Positions 12,898 through 26,101 of a stretch of DNA of 64,000 nt are shown piece by piece (the first letter of the stretch is position 1; every line of letters starts with the position of its first letter). Position numbers and translations under genes: made by a program. This DNA is from Ligustrum vulgare (Eukaryota > Streptophyta > Magnoliopsida > Lamiales > Oleaceae). Under the pieces are notes generated by a model. It did not search any database. It was not told the origin of the DNA and was given only the letters and a program-made list of their open reading frames with translations. The DNA lies in NCBI GenBank assembly GCA_963555705.1, contig OY743174.1:24399108-24463107 (forward strand), given 5' to 3'.

Positions 12898-13823
12898 TGT
12901 AATACCACTTTTCGTTTTACGTGCTTTCTTGAATATCACCCAATTTCTATGATGGTACTATGAAGAATTATTTATTTGACAATTATTATTGATATTAAGT
13001 TGAATTATTTTGCAGTGGAAGGATTTGGACGCCGTCTCGATCAATGTACCGATTCGAAAGTTTATAAATTGATTATTTTAATTATTTACGTGCAATTCTA
13101 CGTGATTAATTGTTTTATTGCCTAAGCATGTTATTTTCTATTTTATTATGCCAATTTGAAATGTGGGGGAAAAGTTTGGTGTCAGTCGAGGGCAAATAGA
13201 ACTTATAGGCTTACTTAAACAAAAGAGGAGAATTGAGGGATTGAATTGCAATTTACCAAAAGTTAAACACTTAAACCTAATCTAACCATCATCCCTCACG
13301 CTGCTCTCTCACAATCTCTCACACTCGGTCTCGCTCTCTCATCTCTCACACTCTCTCCGCTCTCACTCGCGATCTCTACACTCTGTCTCTCTCTGCGCTC
13401 TCCGTCTCCCGTCTCTCTCACCTCTCGCCGGCAACGCTCACCTCACCACCGGTCGCCATCACGGTAGGGCGCTCCTCTCTACCTTTTTCTCTTCCCTTTC
13501 CCCTCGAGCGCACACCCACACACGCGAGAAAACAACCCACCCGCACCTGAAATTTACACACGCACACACACTTCCACACTTCGATACACACATATATTTA
13601 TTGATTTTTGTGTATGTAAATGTGTGTTGAATGTATGTATGTATGTATGTATATGAATGATCTTCAGATTTTGGGTTTTGGTTAAATTCTAATTTTAAAT
13701 TGTTAAACTCAAATTGAGGTATATATATATAAGTTGAGTGTATGTATATATGTTAAGATTTTTCAAAATTCAGATTTTGGAATAGTTTAAATTCGAATTT
13801 AATTGTTAATTTCAGTTTGTGGG

Positions 13824-13863
<40 letters not shown>

Positions 13864-15697
13864 ATCTGTCGATTTCGAAAATTTTAATTCAGGGAATTAG
13901 TTAACTATTTGGTAAATGCCGATTTACAATGGTTATTTTCAGATTGGAATTTTTGTGTGTGTATGTATATTACGTGAATACCCATTTATTTCAGATTTCG
14001 AAATTATAAAGATTTAATTGAGTTAATTGATTTTCCTATCAGTTTAGGATAGATTCGAGAATTTTATATTTGTTAACTGTTAGAATTGTTGATTTCGTTG
14101 TTTTGGTTAAGTTTGAATTATGAAGACGATTTTTCAGATTTCGAAAATGGAATCATTAATTTGGTTAATTGATATATTTTAGTTTAATTCTTATGTAATA
14201 ACCGTAAATTCAGATTTGGGGCAATGTGTATATATGTATTTCCCAATTTTATAATAAAATTTAGATTTGAAAAAAAGATTTTATTGTTTTAACTTGTTTA
14301 ATGTAATGTTGAAAGAATGATGAATATATCAATTTGAACTGAAAGCATATTTTATTAATGAATGATACAACTAGGATTTTGGTACATTGACGACACGGGC
14401 AGTCGAGGCTCCTCCACTTGCAAATTCAAATAACGGTAAATACTAAGGACTACAGGTAAGTAAACTTCCCCCTATTTTCATCAAAGTTGAATGTAAATGT
14501 GAAAGTTATGTGTAAATGACTGTCTTGCAACTTAATTGCTTTGATGAATTTCATTTACTTTCTGAAAGTATATGTTATTATGAAGAATGTTCAAGCATGC
14601 ACATTATCATGTCATTGCATCATCAAGCATGCATTGGCATCGAAATTGGGAAGTGAAATGTTTTTAAATGAAAGAAATGTGTCAAGGTGCAAGTTTGTTC
14701 AAAAGTTATGTATCCCAAGTTTTTAAAGATAGAATGGGTGTACTTCTAGTTCATGAAAGTTGCGAGTGGGAAATGGGGCGCGGGGGACCGGCGTACCCGA
14801 ATTAAGTCGCTTTGCGACGGAATGTTCAACCGTTTACGGTGGACTGTTAAACCGCTTTGCGGTGGAAAAGTGAATGTTAAACCGCTTTGCGGTGGGAAAG
14901 TGAATGTTAAACCGCTTTGCGGTAGAAATGCGCATGTTAATATGGTTCCAAATAAATAATTGCCCACTGTATTCTGATTGACTAGAAGTTACACCAAGTG
15001 AGCTCACGATGGAAATGAAGTGAAAGTTTGAAATGTTGTATGTTCTGGAAAGTAAAGAAAAAGGGGATACATACATGTAATTTTCTTAAAAAGCATTCAT
15101 GTCATAAGCATGCATTCATGCATACAGTTTACTTACTGAGCTTTAGCTCACCCCAATCCCTCCCCAACATTTCAGGTGATGAAAGTTAGATGATCAAAGG
15201 GGAGCACTCGGCGGCTGACTCAGACAGTACCGACTTGAATTATTTATAATTTAAGTTAATGATTTAATTTAAGTTTTTAGTTGTTATTCTTTTAAATTGA
15301 TAAATCATTTTGGATTAGTTTTCGGTTCTTAGTCAAAATAAGTTATGGTATTCCCCTGTGATTAGTTTTTATCATGTTTCATGAGTTTATAAATTTATAC
15401 TTCAAGTTGTTTTGGTTGAGGAGTTTGGGGAATTGATGTTGAAGTTGAATTTTGGAATTATGGTTGAATGTTGAATGTTGGATTTGAATGGGTTGAGAAT
15501 TTCATAATTATTGTAGGTGTGATGTCCCTCTACAGGTTGGTTATGTCCAAGTTATAGAGGAGACTCTGCCGAAATTTCGGTAAAATTTTATACTAGATAA
15601 ATGAACATTTTTGTCGTGTAAACGATTTAATTCCGCAATTAATGTGAATGGAAGTTAACATGCCTAGGTTTTAGGCTTTGAAACTTGGGGTGTTACA
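12898..15697 (+). repeat. Tandem element LTR 2 (shared, internal)
   Basis: 2,800 bp, same ends as LTR 1. It serves as 3' LTR for the first unit and 5' LTR for the second. It carries G at the position near 15,359 where LTR1 has T, in common with LTR3. Confidence 0.92.
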
Positions 15698-18600
15698 TTT
15701 TTGGTATCAGAGCTAAGAGTTTTAAAAGCGATTCTGTAAACTTTTAAAATTTATTTGAAAATGGTTCGGGTACTGAGTCACGCCTCAAGTGCTTCTCCCT
15801 CGATCATCCGGTAAGTTAAATTTTGTTTAAATTATGAAATGTTATTTGATGTTCCAATTATTGTAAATTCTTGCATGCTAATGTGTAATGTCGGAAAGTG
15901 AAAGGTTAATAATGTTGTCTGTGAATATGACGAGTTTATCTTGGTTATGTAAATGAGGAAGTGAGAAAGTAATGGTTATTAAAAATTTGGGTGCCGTTTA
16001 GTAGATCTTTTTGTGAAATAAGAAATGGATATGAATGGTATATCGGCATGAGAGTATACAATGTCCAAACGAGAAGTTGAGAAGTCATCGAACTTAGTAT
16101 TAAGCACCTATCGTGTTGATCTCGGGACTACCCACTCATTTGATAGTCTCACAAATATAGGAAAATTGATTTACCCATCAAAGTAAATGAAGAACAAGTT
16201 TATATTGTCAACGCCATTTGAAGAATTGTTGAACTAAAGTTATGTGTTGAGAAATGTCCCAATCATGATGAATGGAAAGGAATAGATGATGGATTTCATA
16301 ACACTGAATACCCACAAACTTGATGTTATACTAGGAATGGAATGATTATTACGGTATAAGGTTTCAATCACTGGCTACGTTAAGGTGGTATTTAAACCTT
16401 CAAATGAAATCCTTTTCACTTTGTTGAAGTAAAGATGAAACTTTCTATTTCGATATTATCAGTGATGAAGGCTCGTCAATTGATGAATAAGAGTTATTAA
16501 ACCTACCTGGTTGCAATAATTGAAGTGTCTAAGGTGAATACTTCTCTCGAACAAATTTCTATTATTCGAGAATGACTAAAGATGTTCTCAGGAGATCTTT
16601 GTAATTTACCGCCTAAAAGATAAATTGAATTTGTCATCGATTAAGTGCGCAACTCTAGTATCCAAGGTATAATATCGAATGGCTCCTTCGTAACTTAAAA
16701 GAGCTCAAAGTGCAACTATAGAATCTCATGGACAAAAGTTTTGTTCAACCTAGCTTTTCGCCATGGGGTGCTCAGGAGCTATACCTGAAGAAGAAAGATG
16801 GTTTTATGAGACTTTGCAAAATCGTTTTTAGACATGGCAAAACTAGTTTTATGAAGTTGTGACGAGATGTTGAGATTATGAGTGATATGATTTTATTGAG
16901 ACTTCTATGAGAAAAATTATGAAATTTGAGATATAAAGATTTGATTATTAATTATTGGGAATTAAGGAATGGATATTGTGTTTGAGTAAGTGAATTATTC
17001 CTCTATTTTGAGAGAAATTTATAATGTTGTTTGGTCTTGTAACTAAGAGATTTTGGGATTATGATTTGTGTCATATATTTATAAGTACGACTAATGGGTG
17101 GTCATTTGAGCCAATTAATGTATTGAAGGAAGTGAGATATTGATATTGGAAATTATGATTTGAAATTGTTATGTTGAGGAATTATGGATTGGTTTTCTGG
17201 GATATCAAGGTATACATGAAGTTATGTGATGATTTGATCCATACATTGGGAAATGATAAGTTATATTTTGAAAAGATGGGTGAAGACAAGTATTATGGCG
17301 TTATTGGGAAGAATCTTAATTATTCTTGGGAACGGATTGATCACTAGTAAGGAATGATCACTTGTATTGGAGAGTATTATAAATTATGAGGATATGAGAT
17401 AATATTGTTGATTTATTTTGGAATTTGATCGGGAAGATATGTTAAAGATAAGCTGATGATATTATGTTGATTGTGAATAATATGTTATTGGATATACTAC
17501 ATAAAGAGAATATTCAGGTAATTTCTATCGTTTTAATTATTTTTGGTGATATTTGGTGATAAAGAAGTTTTAGAGATGACAAATTATTATGGTTTGGTAT
17601 GTTTTTTAAAGAAATAGTAAAGGTTTATTGAAATTTGGAGAGAATTTTTCCATGGGCTTACAGAGATTAGTGAAGAGACGTGATGTCACTTGGGTTATTG
17701 AATAATGACTTAAGTAATCAGCAAATATTTCTTTATACAGAGTTTAGAGGCTATGTTGAGAGCTTGCATTTTAGACCTTTGTGATGGTTAGGAAAACCAT
17801 TTACCGTCTGTTGAACTTACATGTAATATGATTATTGGGATTAGTCAGTTACCATGAATGGGAGATATTGAAAATATTTTATGGTGAGATGTCTTAAAGG
17901 AGTAACCATTTATTCAAAGTGAGAAATTGGGGACATGCGATTGAATGTTTGGGATTATGTGAGATAATGATTGTCATAAGGTCCATTGTATATAAAAGGT
18001 ATAATAGATGATTGTAAGGAATAATGCGATGATGAGAACTGAAGGTGATAATATATTGAAATTATGAAATAAGTTGACCATCCATGAATAAGTTATGTTG
18101 TATTTGGTTCTAAGTGGAAATTCGAAGAATGATGAATCTCAGTCATGGAAAATGAATCAGGATTTCCTCATAATGTGACTGATTCACTGATGTACATTAA
18201 GTTTTCAAAATTGGTGAAAGAAACTTTATCAGGTCCTAGATTTGTACAAGTATTGCAGAAGTAATGCATCTGATCAGAGGAAAGTTTATGATAGTACATA
18301 CCATGAAATTGTGGAGATTATTATTGATGGTATCTTGATTCAAAAATAAGAAATGAAATTTTAGGAAATTGTCCTTGTGGATAGGATTTGTGGAAAATGA
18401 GGATAAGACTTCACAATGATTATTTATTATGGAGTAGTGTGCAGAAAGAGTGACAATGGCAGAATCCAAGATTTATTGAGTTTGAGAGATTGATATAAAA
18501 TCTTAGTGAGTATATTGACGTAAAAGGTTCGTGTGAAGGATATGATGGTTATTATGTCGAAATCTTAGAGAGATTGATATGATTATTTGAGGTCAGTTGT

Positions 18601-19832
18601 GTGACTTTTACTTATAATGGGATTGTATTTTTGGGTTAAGTAAACTTGATGAGGAATTCTATATGAATCACAAAAGTTTTATTCATTGGTGATAGGTCAA
18701 TGATTTATTTATAAAATACTTGGTTAGAGTATTATTATGATGATTTTGAAAGCATGAATTTTTAAGTTAGCACCTTGGCTTTAGTTTTAAGATGAGGGTA
18801 TGATGTTGAATACTTGATTGCAATATATAAGTATGGATTACAGGATTTAAGTTGATCCTTTGATTTTAAAAGAAATGTCAGCATGTTTAGAAAGGATTTC
18901 GTTTGTAAATCTTTCCAGGAAGATTCTGTCAAAGTTTTAGTATTTCTACTGTATATTTTGGTATGGACATCAAGTTTCACTAATCCTGGATTATAAAGTC
19001 TTATTTTGGGCAATCTTCTTGATTTTAGTTTTAAGAATGTGATCAATCAATGTATATATTAAGGTTTAGACGTTAAAATATGTTCTATGAAAGGCTGGAA
19101 ATAGAAAGTTAGTGAATGGATTCATAAGTGGGATAATGTCGGTTGATGGTCTCCTACAACAATAGCTATCAAACTTCGATCCGTATTGAGTACTATACAA
19201 TAGGAAGTGTGGATTGTCAATTTACGAGGGTAAGTAGGAGAAAGAATGTTATTGGGTCCAGTAATAGTACAGCAGACAACTGAAGTTGTTGAAATAATTC
19301 ATCAGGGGATGAAAAATGCAAAGAGTAGACAGAAGAACTATGCTGACAAAAGAAGGAAACCTTAGAATTCGTTGAAGGAGATATGATCTTTTTGAAGGTA
19401 GCTCCTATGAAAAGAATTACTAGATTCGGGAAGAAAGAAAAGAAGGTTGAGCCCTTTTGTTGGCCTTGAGAGGCTAGAAATGATGAGTGACCTAATTTAT
19501 CTGATTGCATTGCCACCAAAACCATCTAGGATACAAAAGGTGTTTTACGTCTTATTGCTGAGGAAGTATTATCCAGACTCATCTTATATTCTCAGCTATG
19601 AGTAATTAGATCTTCGTGAGAAATTGACATATGAATAGTCACATGCGAGAACCTTAGAAAAGGATAATAAGGAACTCAGGAGAAAGAAGGTAACATTAGT
19701 TAAAGCCCTTTGGAGGAATCATACAGTAGAAGAGGCTACTTGGGAACGTGAAGATGATATGCGTGCCAAGTATCCACAAGTTGTGGTAAGTTTTAATTTC
19801 GAGGACGAAATTTCTTTTAGGGGGTAAGGAAT
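15698..19832 (+). pseudogene. Tandem element internal region 2: eroded gag-pol
   Basis: 4,135 bp, the same length as internal region 1 and essentially identical to it, including the same stop codons, the RT remnant (about 16,680-16,825) and the integrase/chromodomain relics (about 19,250-19,780). The single difference I noticed is A at 18,273 against G at 11,338. The primer site is at 15,702-15,713. Confidence 0.85.
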
Positions 19833-20758
19833 TGTAATACCACTTTTCGTTTTACGTGCTTTCTTGAATATCACCCAATTTCTATGATGGTACTATGAAG
19901 AATTATTTATTTGACAATTATTATTGATATTAAGTTGAATTATTTTGCAGTGGAAGGATTTGGACGCCGTCTCGATCAATGTACCGATTCGAAAGTTTAT
20001 AAATTGATTATTTTAATTATTTACGTGCAATTCTACGTGATTAATTGTTTTATTGCCTAAGCATGTTATTTTCTATTTTATTATGCCAATTTGAAATGTG
20101 GGGGAAAAGTTTGGTGTCAGTCGAGGGCAAATAGAACTTATAGGCTTACTTAAACAAAAGAGGAGAATTGAGGGATTGAATTGCAATTTACCAAAAGTTA
20201 AACACTTAAACCTAATCTAACCATCATCCCTCACGCTGCTCTCTCACAATCTCTCACACTCGGTCTCGCTCTCTCATCTCTCACACTCTCTCCGCTCTCA
20301 CTCGCGATCTCTACACTCTGTCTCTCTCTGCGCTCTCCGTCTCCCGTCTCTCTCACCTCTCGCCGGCAACGCTCACCTCACCACCGGTCGCCATCACGGT
20401 AGGGCGCTCCTCTCTACCTTTTTCTCTTCCCTTTCCCCTCGAGCGCACACCCACACACGCGAGAAAACAACCCACCCGCACCTGAAATTTACACACGCAC
20501 ACACACTTCCACACTTCGATACACACATATATTTATTGATTTTTGTGTATGTAAATGTGTGTTGAATGTATGTATGTATGTATGTATATGAATGATCTTC
20601 AGATTTTGGGTTTTGGTTAAATTCTAATTTTAAATTGTTAAACTCAAATTGAGGTATATATATATAAGTTGAGTGTATGTATATATGTTAAGATTTTTCA
20701 AAATTCAGATTTTGGAATAGTTTAAATTCGAATTTAATTGTTAATTTCAGTTTGTGGG

Positions 20759-20802
<44 letters not shown>

Positions 20803-22636
20803 ATCTGTCGATTTCGAAAATTTTAATTCAGGGAATTAGTTAACTATTTGGTAAATGCCGATTTACAATGGTTATTTTCAGATTGGAATTTTTGTGTGTG
20901 TATGTATATTACGTGAATACCCATTTATTTCAGATTTCGAAATTATAAAGATTTAATTGAGTTAATTGATTTTCCTATCAGTTTAGGATAGATTCGAGAA
21001 TTTTATATTTGTTAACTGTTAGAATTGTTGATTTCGTTGTTTTGGTTAAGTTTGAATTATGAAGACGATTTTTCAGATTTCGAAAATGGAATCATTAATT
21101 TGGTTAATTGATATATTTTAGTTTAATTCTTATGTAATAACCGTAAATTCAGATTTGGGGCAATGTGTATATATGTATTTCCCAATTTTATAATAAAATT
21201 TAGATTTGAAAAAAAGATTTTATTGTTTTAACTTGTTTAATGTAATGTTGAAAGAATGATGAATATATCAATTTGAACTGAAAGCATATTTTATTAATGA
21301 ATGATACAACTAGGATTTTGGTACATTGACGACACGGGCAGTCGAGGCTCCTCCACTTGCAAATTCAAATAACGGTAAATACTAAGGACTACAGGTAAGT
21401 AAACTTCCCCCTATTTTCATCAAAGTTGAATGTAAATGTGAAAGTTATGTGTAAATGACTGTCTTGCAACTTAATTGCTTTGATGAATTTCATTTACTTT
21501 CTGAAAGTATATGTTATTATGAAGAATGTTCAAGCATGCACATTATCATGTCATTGCATCATCAAGCATGCATTGGCATCGAAATTGGGAAGTGAAATGT
21601 TTTTAAATGAAAGAAATGTGTCAAGGTGCAAGTTTGTTCAAAAGTTATGTATCCCAAGTTTTTAAAGATAGAATGGGTGTACTTCTAGTTCATGAAAGTT
21701 GCGAGTGGGAAATGGGGCGCGGGGGACCGGCGTACCCGAATTAAGTCGCTTTGCGACGGAATGTTCAACCGTTTACGGTGGACTGTTAAACCGCTTTGCG
21801 GTGGAAAAGTGAATGTTAAACCGCTTTGCGGTGGGAAAGTGAATGTTAAACCGCTTTGCGGTAGAAATGCGCATGTTAATATGGTTCCAAATAAATAATT
21901 GCCCACTGTATTCTGATTGACTAGAAGTTACACCAAGTGAGCTCACGATGGAAATGAAGTGAAAGTTTGAAATGTTGTATGTTCTGGAAAGTAAAGAAAA
22001 AGGGGATACATACATGTAATTTTCTTAAAAAGCATTCATGTCATAAGCATGCATTCATGCATACAGTTTACTTACTGAGCTTTAGCTCACCCCAATCCCT
22101 CCCCAACATTTCAGGTGATGAAAGTTAGATGATCAAAGGGGAGCACTCGGCGGCTGACTCAGACAGTACCGACTTGAATTATTTATAATTTAAGTTAATG
22201 ATTTAATTTAAGTTTTTAGTTGTTATTCTTTTAAATTGATAAATCATTTTGGATTAGTTTTCGGTTCTTAGTCAAAATAAGTTATGGTATTCCCCTGTGA
22301 TTAGTTTTTATCATGTTTCATGAGTTTATAAATTTATACTTCAAGTTGTTTTGGTTGAGGAGTTTGGGGAATTGATGTTGAAGTTGAATTTTGGAATTAT
22401 GGTTGAATGTTGAATGTTGGATTTGAATGGGTTGAGAATTTCATAATTATTGTAGGTGTGATGTCCCTCTACAGGTTGGTTATGTCCAAGTTATAGAGGA
22501 GACTCTGCCGAAATTTCGGTAAAATTTTATACTAGATAAATGAACATTTTTGTCGTGTAAACGATTTAATTCCGCAATTAATGTGAATGGAAGTTAACAT
22601 GCCTAGGTTTTAGGCTTTGAAACTTGGGGTGTTACA
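19833..22636 (+). repeat. Tandem element LTR 3
   Basis: 2,804 bp. The extra 4 bp come from two more TA units in the microsatellite near 20,760-20,798. It ends GTGTTACA and is followed by the AAAAT duplication. Confidence 0.92.
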
Positions 22637-23893
22637 AAAATAGTCGACTTCAAGAGTAACATATTAAAATTTTAGAGTAAACGGAGAACATATACATAGA
22701 GAAATGGAATGATGAAGTGGTGACGTGAGCATGCAAGGGCCCTGCAATGGCCTTGCAAGGGCCCTGCAGTGGCCTTGCAATGGCCCTGCAGTGGCCTTAC
22801 AATGGCCCTGCAGTGGCTGAAATGGTGCTAGAGAGTTAAACATGCACATTTGTGTAATGCAATGCAGCAAAATGCGAAATTATTGCACAAAGACGGTGAA
22901 AAACATGTAACAAAGATATGTGCTCGAGTGGATATCTCAAATTTCAACAACACTCTCGTTGGTTCATTTCATCGAACACCTTGTATGCATAAGAAAATTA
23001 AAGAAGAATTCATAACATTATGCACATGGAAGGTTCCCAAAATGTTTATTTCATCACACCCACACATAATCCATCCAAAACTAACCTAGCCCATACTCCA
23101 CTAGATCAAAATTTCAAAAGGTGCACAAATTAGGAAAAAAATCGGTCAAAACTAGGAAGGAACAAACTTACTATGATTTCAAACCTAGAGTTTGTGATTA
23201 GGAGTGTTGAGACCCTTGATTATGCACGAGATTGATAGTGGTATCTTCAAGAGTAGAGGGTTGCGCGAAATGGTGGCGAGAGAGAGAAGGTGTCACCCGG
23301 CAGCGTAAAGAAGAGCCAAGTGATTGCTGCCGGGTTTTAAAAAGTGATTCTCGCACCCAGTTTACCCACGCGATCGCGCAGTATGACCATTAGCGATCGC
23401 GTGGTAGAGGTAAAAAAGATCTGTTGAAAATATGACGGCAAGTAGCGATCACCGACTTGGTAAATTCGCGATCGTGACTTAGCCTTGGATTTTTATTTTT
23501 TATTATAATGAAAAATGCCATACACCCACAAAATGATTGAAAAACGTGGATGAACATGAGTATCGACCTCTAACCTTGTTCAACTCGTGAGGGGGCTCGG
23601 GAATGACAACTAAAACCTATAGTGCTCAAACTTTCCTAAAAATCTGAAAATATGCCTAAAATGCCAAATAATGCAAACAATAGCTGATATGAATAAAAAG
23701 TGCACAAAAACAATTTAACGAATACTAATGAACCTAAACTAACTAAAGCAGAAGTCATGAATGCAATAATGATAAAAATGATGAAATGTGAGACTAAGGT
23801 AAAATAAATCAAGATAAATAAACGAGAAGAAAAATTGGGTTACCTCCCAACAAGCGCTCCGTTTATAGTCTCAAGCCCGACTTTCTGCATTGG
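22637..23893. other. Athila spacer downstream of pol, with minisatellite and palindrome cluster
   Basis: No credible gene. It holds a four-unit 22-bp minisatellite (22,733-22,817) and a GCGATCGC palindrome cluster (23,367-23,480) that parallels the one in the Athila LTR. This stretch originally joined 2,826-5,962 before the tandem element inserted. Confidence 0.6.
22733..22817. repeat. 22-bp GC-rich minisatellite, about four units
   Basis: The unit is close to GCAATGGCCCTGCAGTGGCC plus TT, in four near-identical copies with A/G changes. It contains the CTGCAG palindrome and lies in non-coding Athila sequence. Confidence 0.85.
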
Positions 23894-25284
23894 TCACTCT
23901 GGAATGGCGATGTCAACGTATGACTTCTCCTTATCAAAATCGACCTCAAAGTAATGCTTGATTCTCTGCCCATTTACTTTAAAATGTCCTTTAGTCGGAT
24001 GATGAAGCTCAAATGTGCCATATGAAAAAACTTGTGCAATTGTGAATGGACCAGACCATCTCGACCTCAATTTTCCCGGAAAAAGCTTCAAGCGTGAATT
24101 GTACAGGAGCACCTGATCCCCAACTTGAAATTCCCTCTTGTGAATGTGGCGATCATGCCACTTCTTTGTCCGGTCCTTATAGATTGGGGCATTCTCATAA
24201 GCTCCTAAGCGAAATTCATCCAATGCATTAAGTTGCATAAATCTCTGATCTTTGGCTAAGTCCATATCAAGGTTCAACTGTTTTAAAGCCCAGTATGCCT
24301 AGTGTTCAAATTCAATCGGTAAATGACATGCTTTCCCATAAACCAACTGAAATGGTGATATCCCGATAGGAGTTTTGAAAGCTATCCTATATGCCCATAA
24401 CGCATCGTCCAATTTGCTGGCCCAGTCTTTACGGGATGACCTCACTGTTGTTTCCAAAATCCGTTTCAACTGCCCGTTTGACGTTTCCACTTGCCCACTA
24501 GTCTGCGGATGATAAGCTGTCCCCATGCAATGATGAGTTCCATACTTGGCCAGTACTGCTTTGAACAATTTGTTGTTGAAGTGAGTCCCCCATCACTTAT
24601 GATTGCTCATGGTGCTCCAAATCGAGTAAAAATGTTTTTTCGTATAAAATCAACCACAATTCTAGCATCATTAGTTGGGCATGCCTTTGCTTCCACCCAC
24701 TTCGAGACATAGTCAACCGCCACTAGTATGTATTTGTTGTTGTATGAAGGGGGAAACGGACCCACGAAGTCTATTCCACATACATCAAACACTTCAACCT
24801 CCAAAACACTGTTAAGCGGCATCTCATGCTTTGATGATATATTTCCTATTTGTTGGCATCGGTCACATGCTTTGACAAACAAGAAGGCATCTTTAAACAC
24901 TGTTGGCCAATAAAACCCACATTGCAAAACTTTAGCCGCCGTTTTAGTGGCTCCCATGTGTCCACCATATGGGGCTGAATGGCACTTCTCTAGAACCGGT
25001 ATAATCTCTTCATCTGGAATACACCTTCGAATTATTTGATCAGGTCCCCTTCTGTACAAAAATGGATCTTCCCAATAATAGAATTTCAGATCGTGAAAGA
25101 ATTTTTTCTTCTGCTGGTATGTAAACTCAGGTGGCATCACGTTGCTGACCAAGTAATTGACATAGTCTGCAAACCAGGGCCCTTTATTCTTCTCTACATG
25201 CATCATATGGGTGAGCAACATCAACTGTTCATCTGGAAACACTTCGTTTATTTCTTCAAGATTTTCCTGATTTCCCTGCTCCAA
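23894..25284 (-). pseudogene. Athila integrase region, interrupted by stops
   Basis: Open segments at 25,284-24,607, 24,568-24,299 and 24,277-23,894 together cover an integrase. The zinc-binding HHCC region is visible in the first (H in [14 protein letters not shown], then CDRCQQIG). The catalytic core follows with [10 protein letters not shown] and [12 protein letters not shown] (first Asp), ISDGGTHF (second Asp, just past the break) and [16 protein letters not shown] (Glu). The C-terminal domain has HKREFQVGDQVLLYNSRLKL. The first break is an in-frame TGA after RFGAP and the second an in-frame TAG after IEFEH. All three acidic residues remain, but the frame is broken, so no functional enzyme is expected. 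Confidence 0.85.
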
Positions 25285-25373
25285 TCTGGATAAATGATCT
25301 GCAATCTGATTTCCTGTACCTTTTTTTTCCCGAATTTCAATGTCGAATTCTTGAAGCAGTAAAACCCATCTGA

Positions 25374-26101
25374 TCAGTCTAGGCTTGGCATCCTTTTTCC
25401 AAATAAGTACTTCAACTCAGAATGATCTATGTATACCACCACTTTTGATCCTATAAGATAAGACCTGAATTTGTCAAAGGCAAACACCACTGCTAATAGC
25501 TCTTTCTCAGTTGTGGCATAATTTATCTGAGCATAAGTCAATGTTCTGCTGGCATAATAAATTACGTGGAAAATTTTGTCCTTTCGTTGCCCCAAAGCTG
25601 CCCCCACAGCGTAGTCACTCGCGTCGCACATGAGCTCAAAAGGCAAACTCCAATCTGGTGCCACGATGATTAGTCCAGTCGTTAATTTTTCTTTGAGTGT
25701 ATTGAAGGATGATAAACACTCTTCAGAAAAATTTAAAACTACCTCCTTTTCCAGTAAATTACAAAGGGGCTTCGTGATTTTGGAAAAATCCTTTATAAAT
25801 CTCCTGTAAAATCCAGCATGGCCTAAGAAACTTCTTACTCCTTTAACTGAGCTAGGTGGTGGTAGTTTTTCAATTACTCCTGTCCACTTCAATTCCTTTT
25901 TCAGAAATCCGATGCCCTAATACAATCCCCTCGTGCACCATAAAGTAACATTTCTCCCAATTTAACACCAGATTTGTTTCTGTGCATCTCTTAAGAACTA
26001 GGGAGAGGTGTGTAGACACTCATCAAACGAGGATCCAAAGACTGAGAAATCATCCATGAAGACTTCAATAAATCGCTCCACCATATCGAAAAATATTGCC
26101 A
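25374..26101 (-). pseudogene. Athila RT C-terminal part and RNase H, frameshifted
   Basis: The minus-strand translation just below 26,102 gives VFMDDFSVFGSS, the RT catalytic Y/FMDD box (here FMDD). After a stop and frame change the open segment 25,892-25,374 carries the RT connection (KGVRSFLGHAGFYRRFI) and RNase H (FELMCDASDYAVGAALGQ with the first Asp, ATTEKELLAVVFAFDKFR with the Glu, [14 protein letters not shown] with a further Asp). The segment ends with a frameshift at 25,374, and the following RNase H/linker residues lie in another frame toward the integrase. Confidence 0.82.

Larger units (their letters stand above)
5963..22636 (+). mobile_element. Tandem Ty3/gypsy (Tekay/Del-like chromovirus) retrotransposon: three LTRs, two internal regions
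   Basis: The unit repeats with a period of 6,935 bp: LTR 5,963-8,762, internal 8,763-12,897, LTR 12,898-15,697, internal 15,698-19,832, LTR 19,833-22,636. LTR ends are TGTAATACC...GTGTTACA. The whole array is bracketed by a single perfect 5-bp duplication AAAAT (5,958-5,962 and 22,637-22,641), so it behaves as one insertion that later gained a unit by LTR-LTR recombination, or was inserted as a tandem. Copies are almost identical: one T/G difference near 8,427 in LTR1 against LTR2 and LTR3, a 4-bp change in a TA microsatellite in LTR3, and one G/A difference (11,338 against 18,273). Pol is eroded identically in both internal regions, so the element is non-autonomous. Confidence 0.93.

Noticed and set aside
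7606..21898. Sets of identical short ORFs repeated at 6,935-bp intervals, which could look like a triplicated gene family
   Set aside because: They lie in the three LTR copies and two internal copies of a retrotransposon and overlap hairpin or non-coding sequence on both strands.
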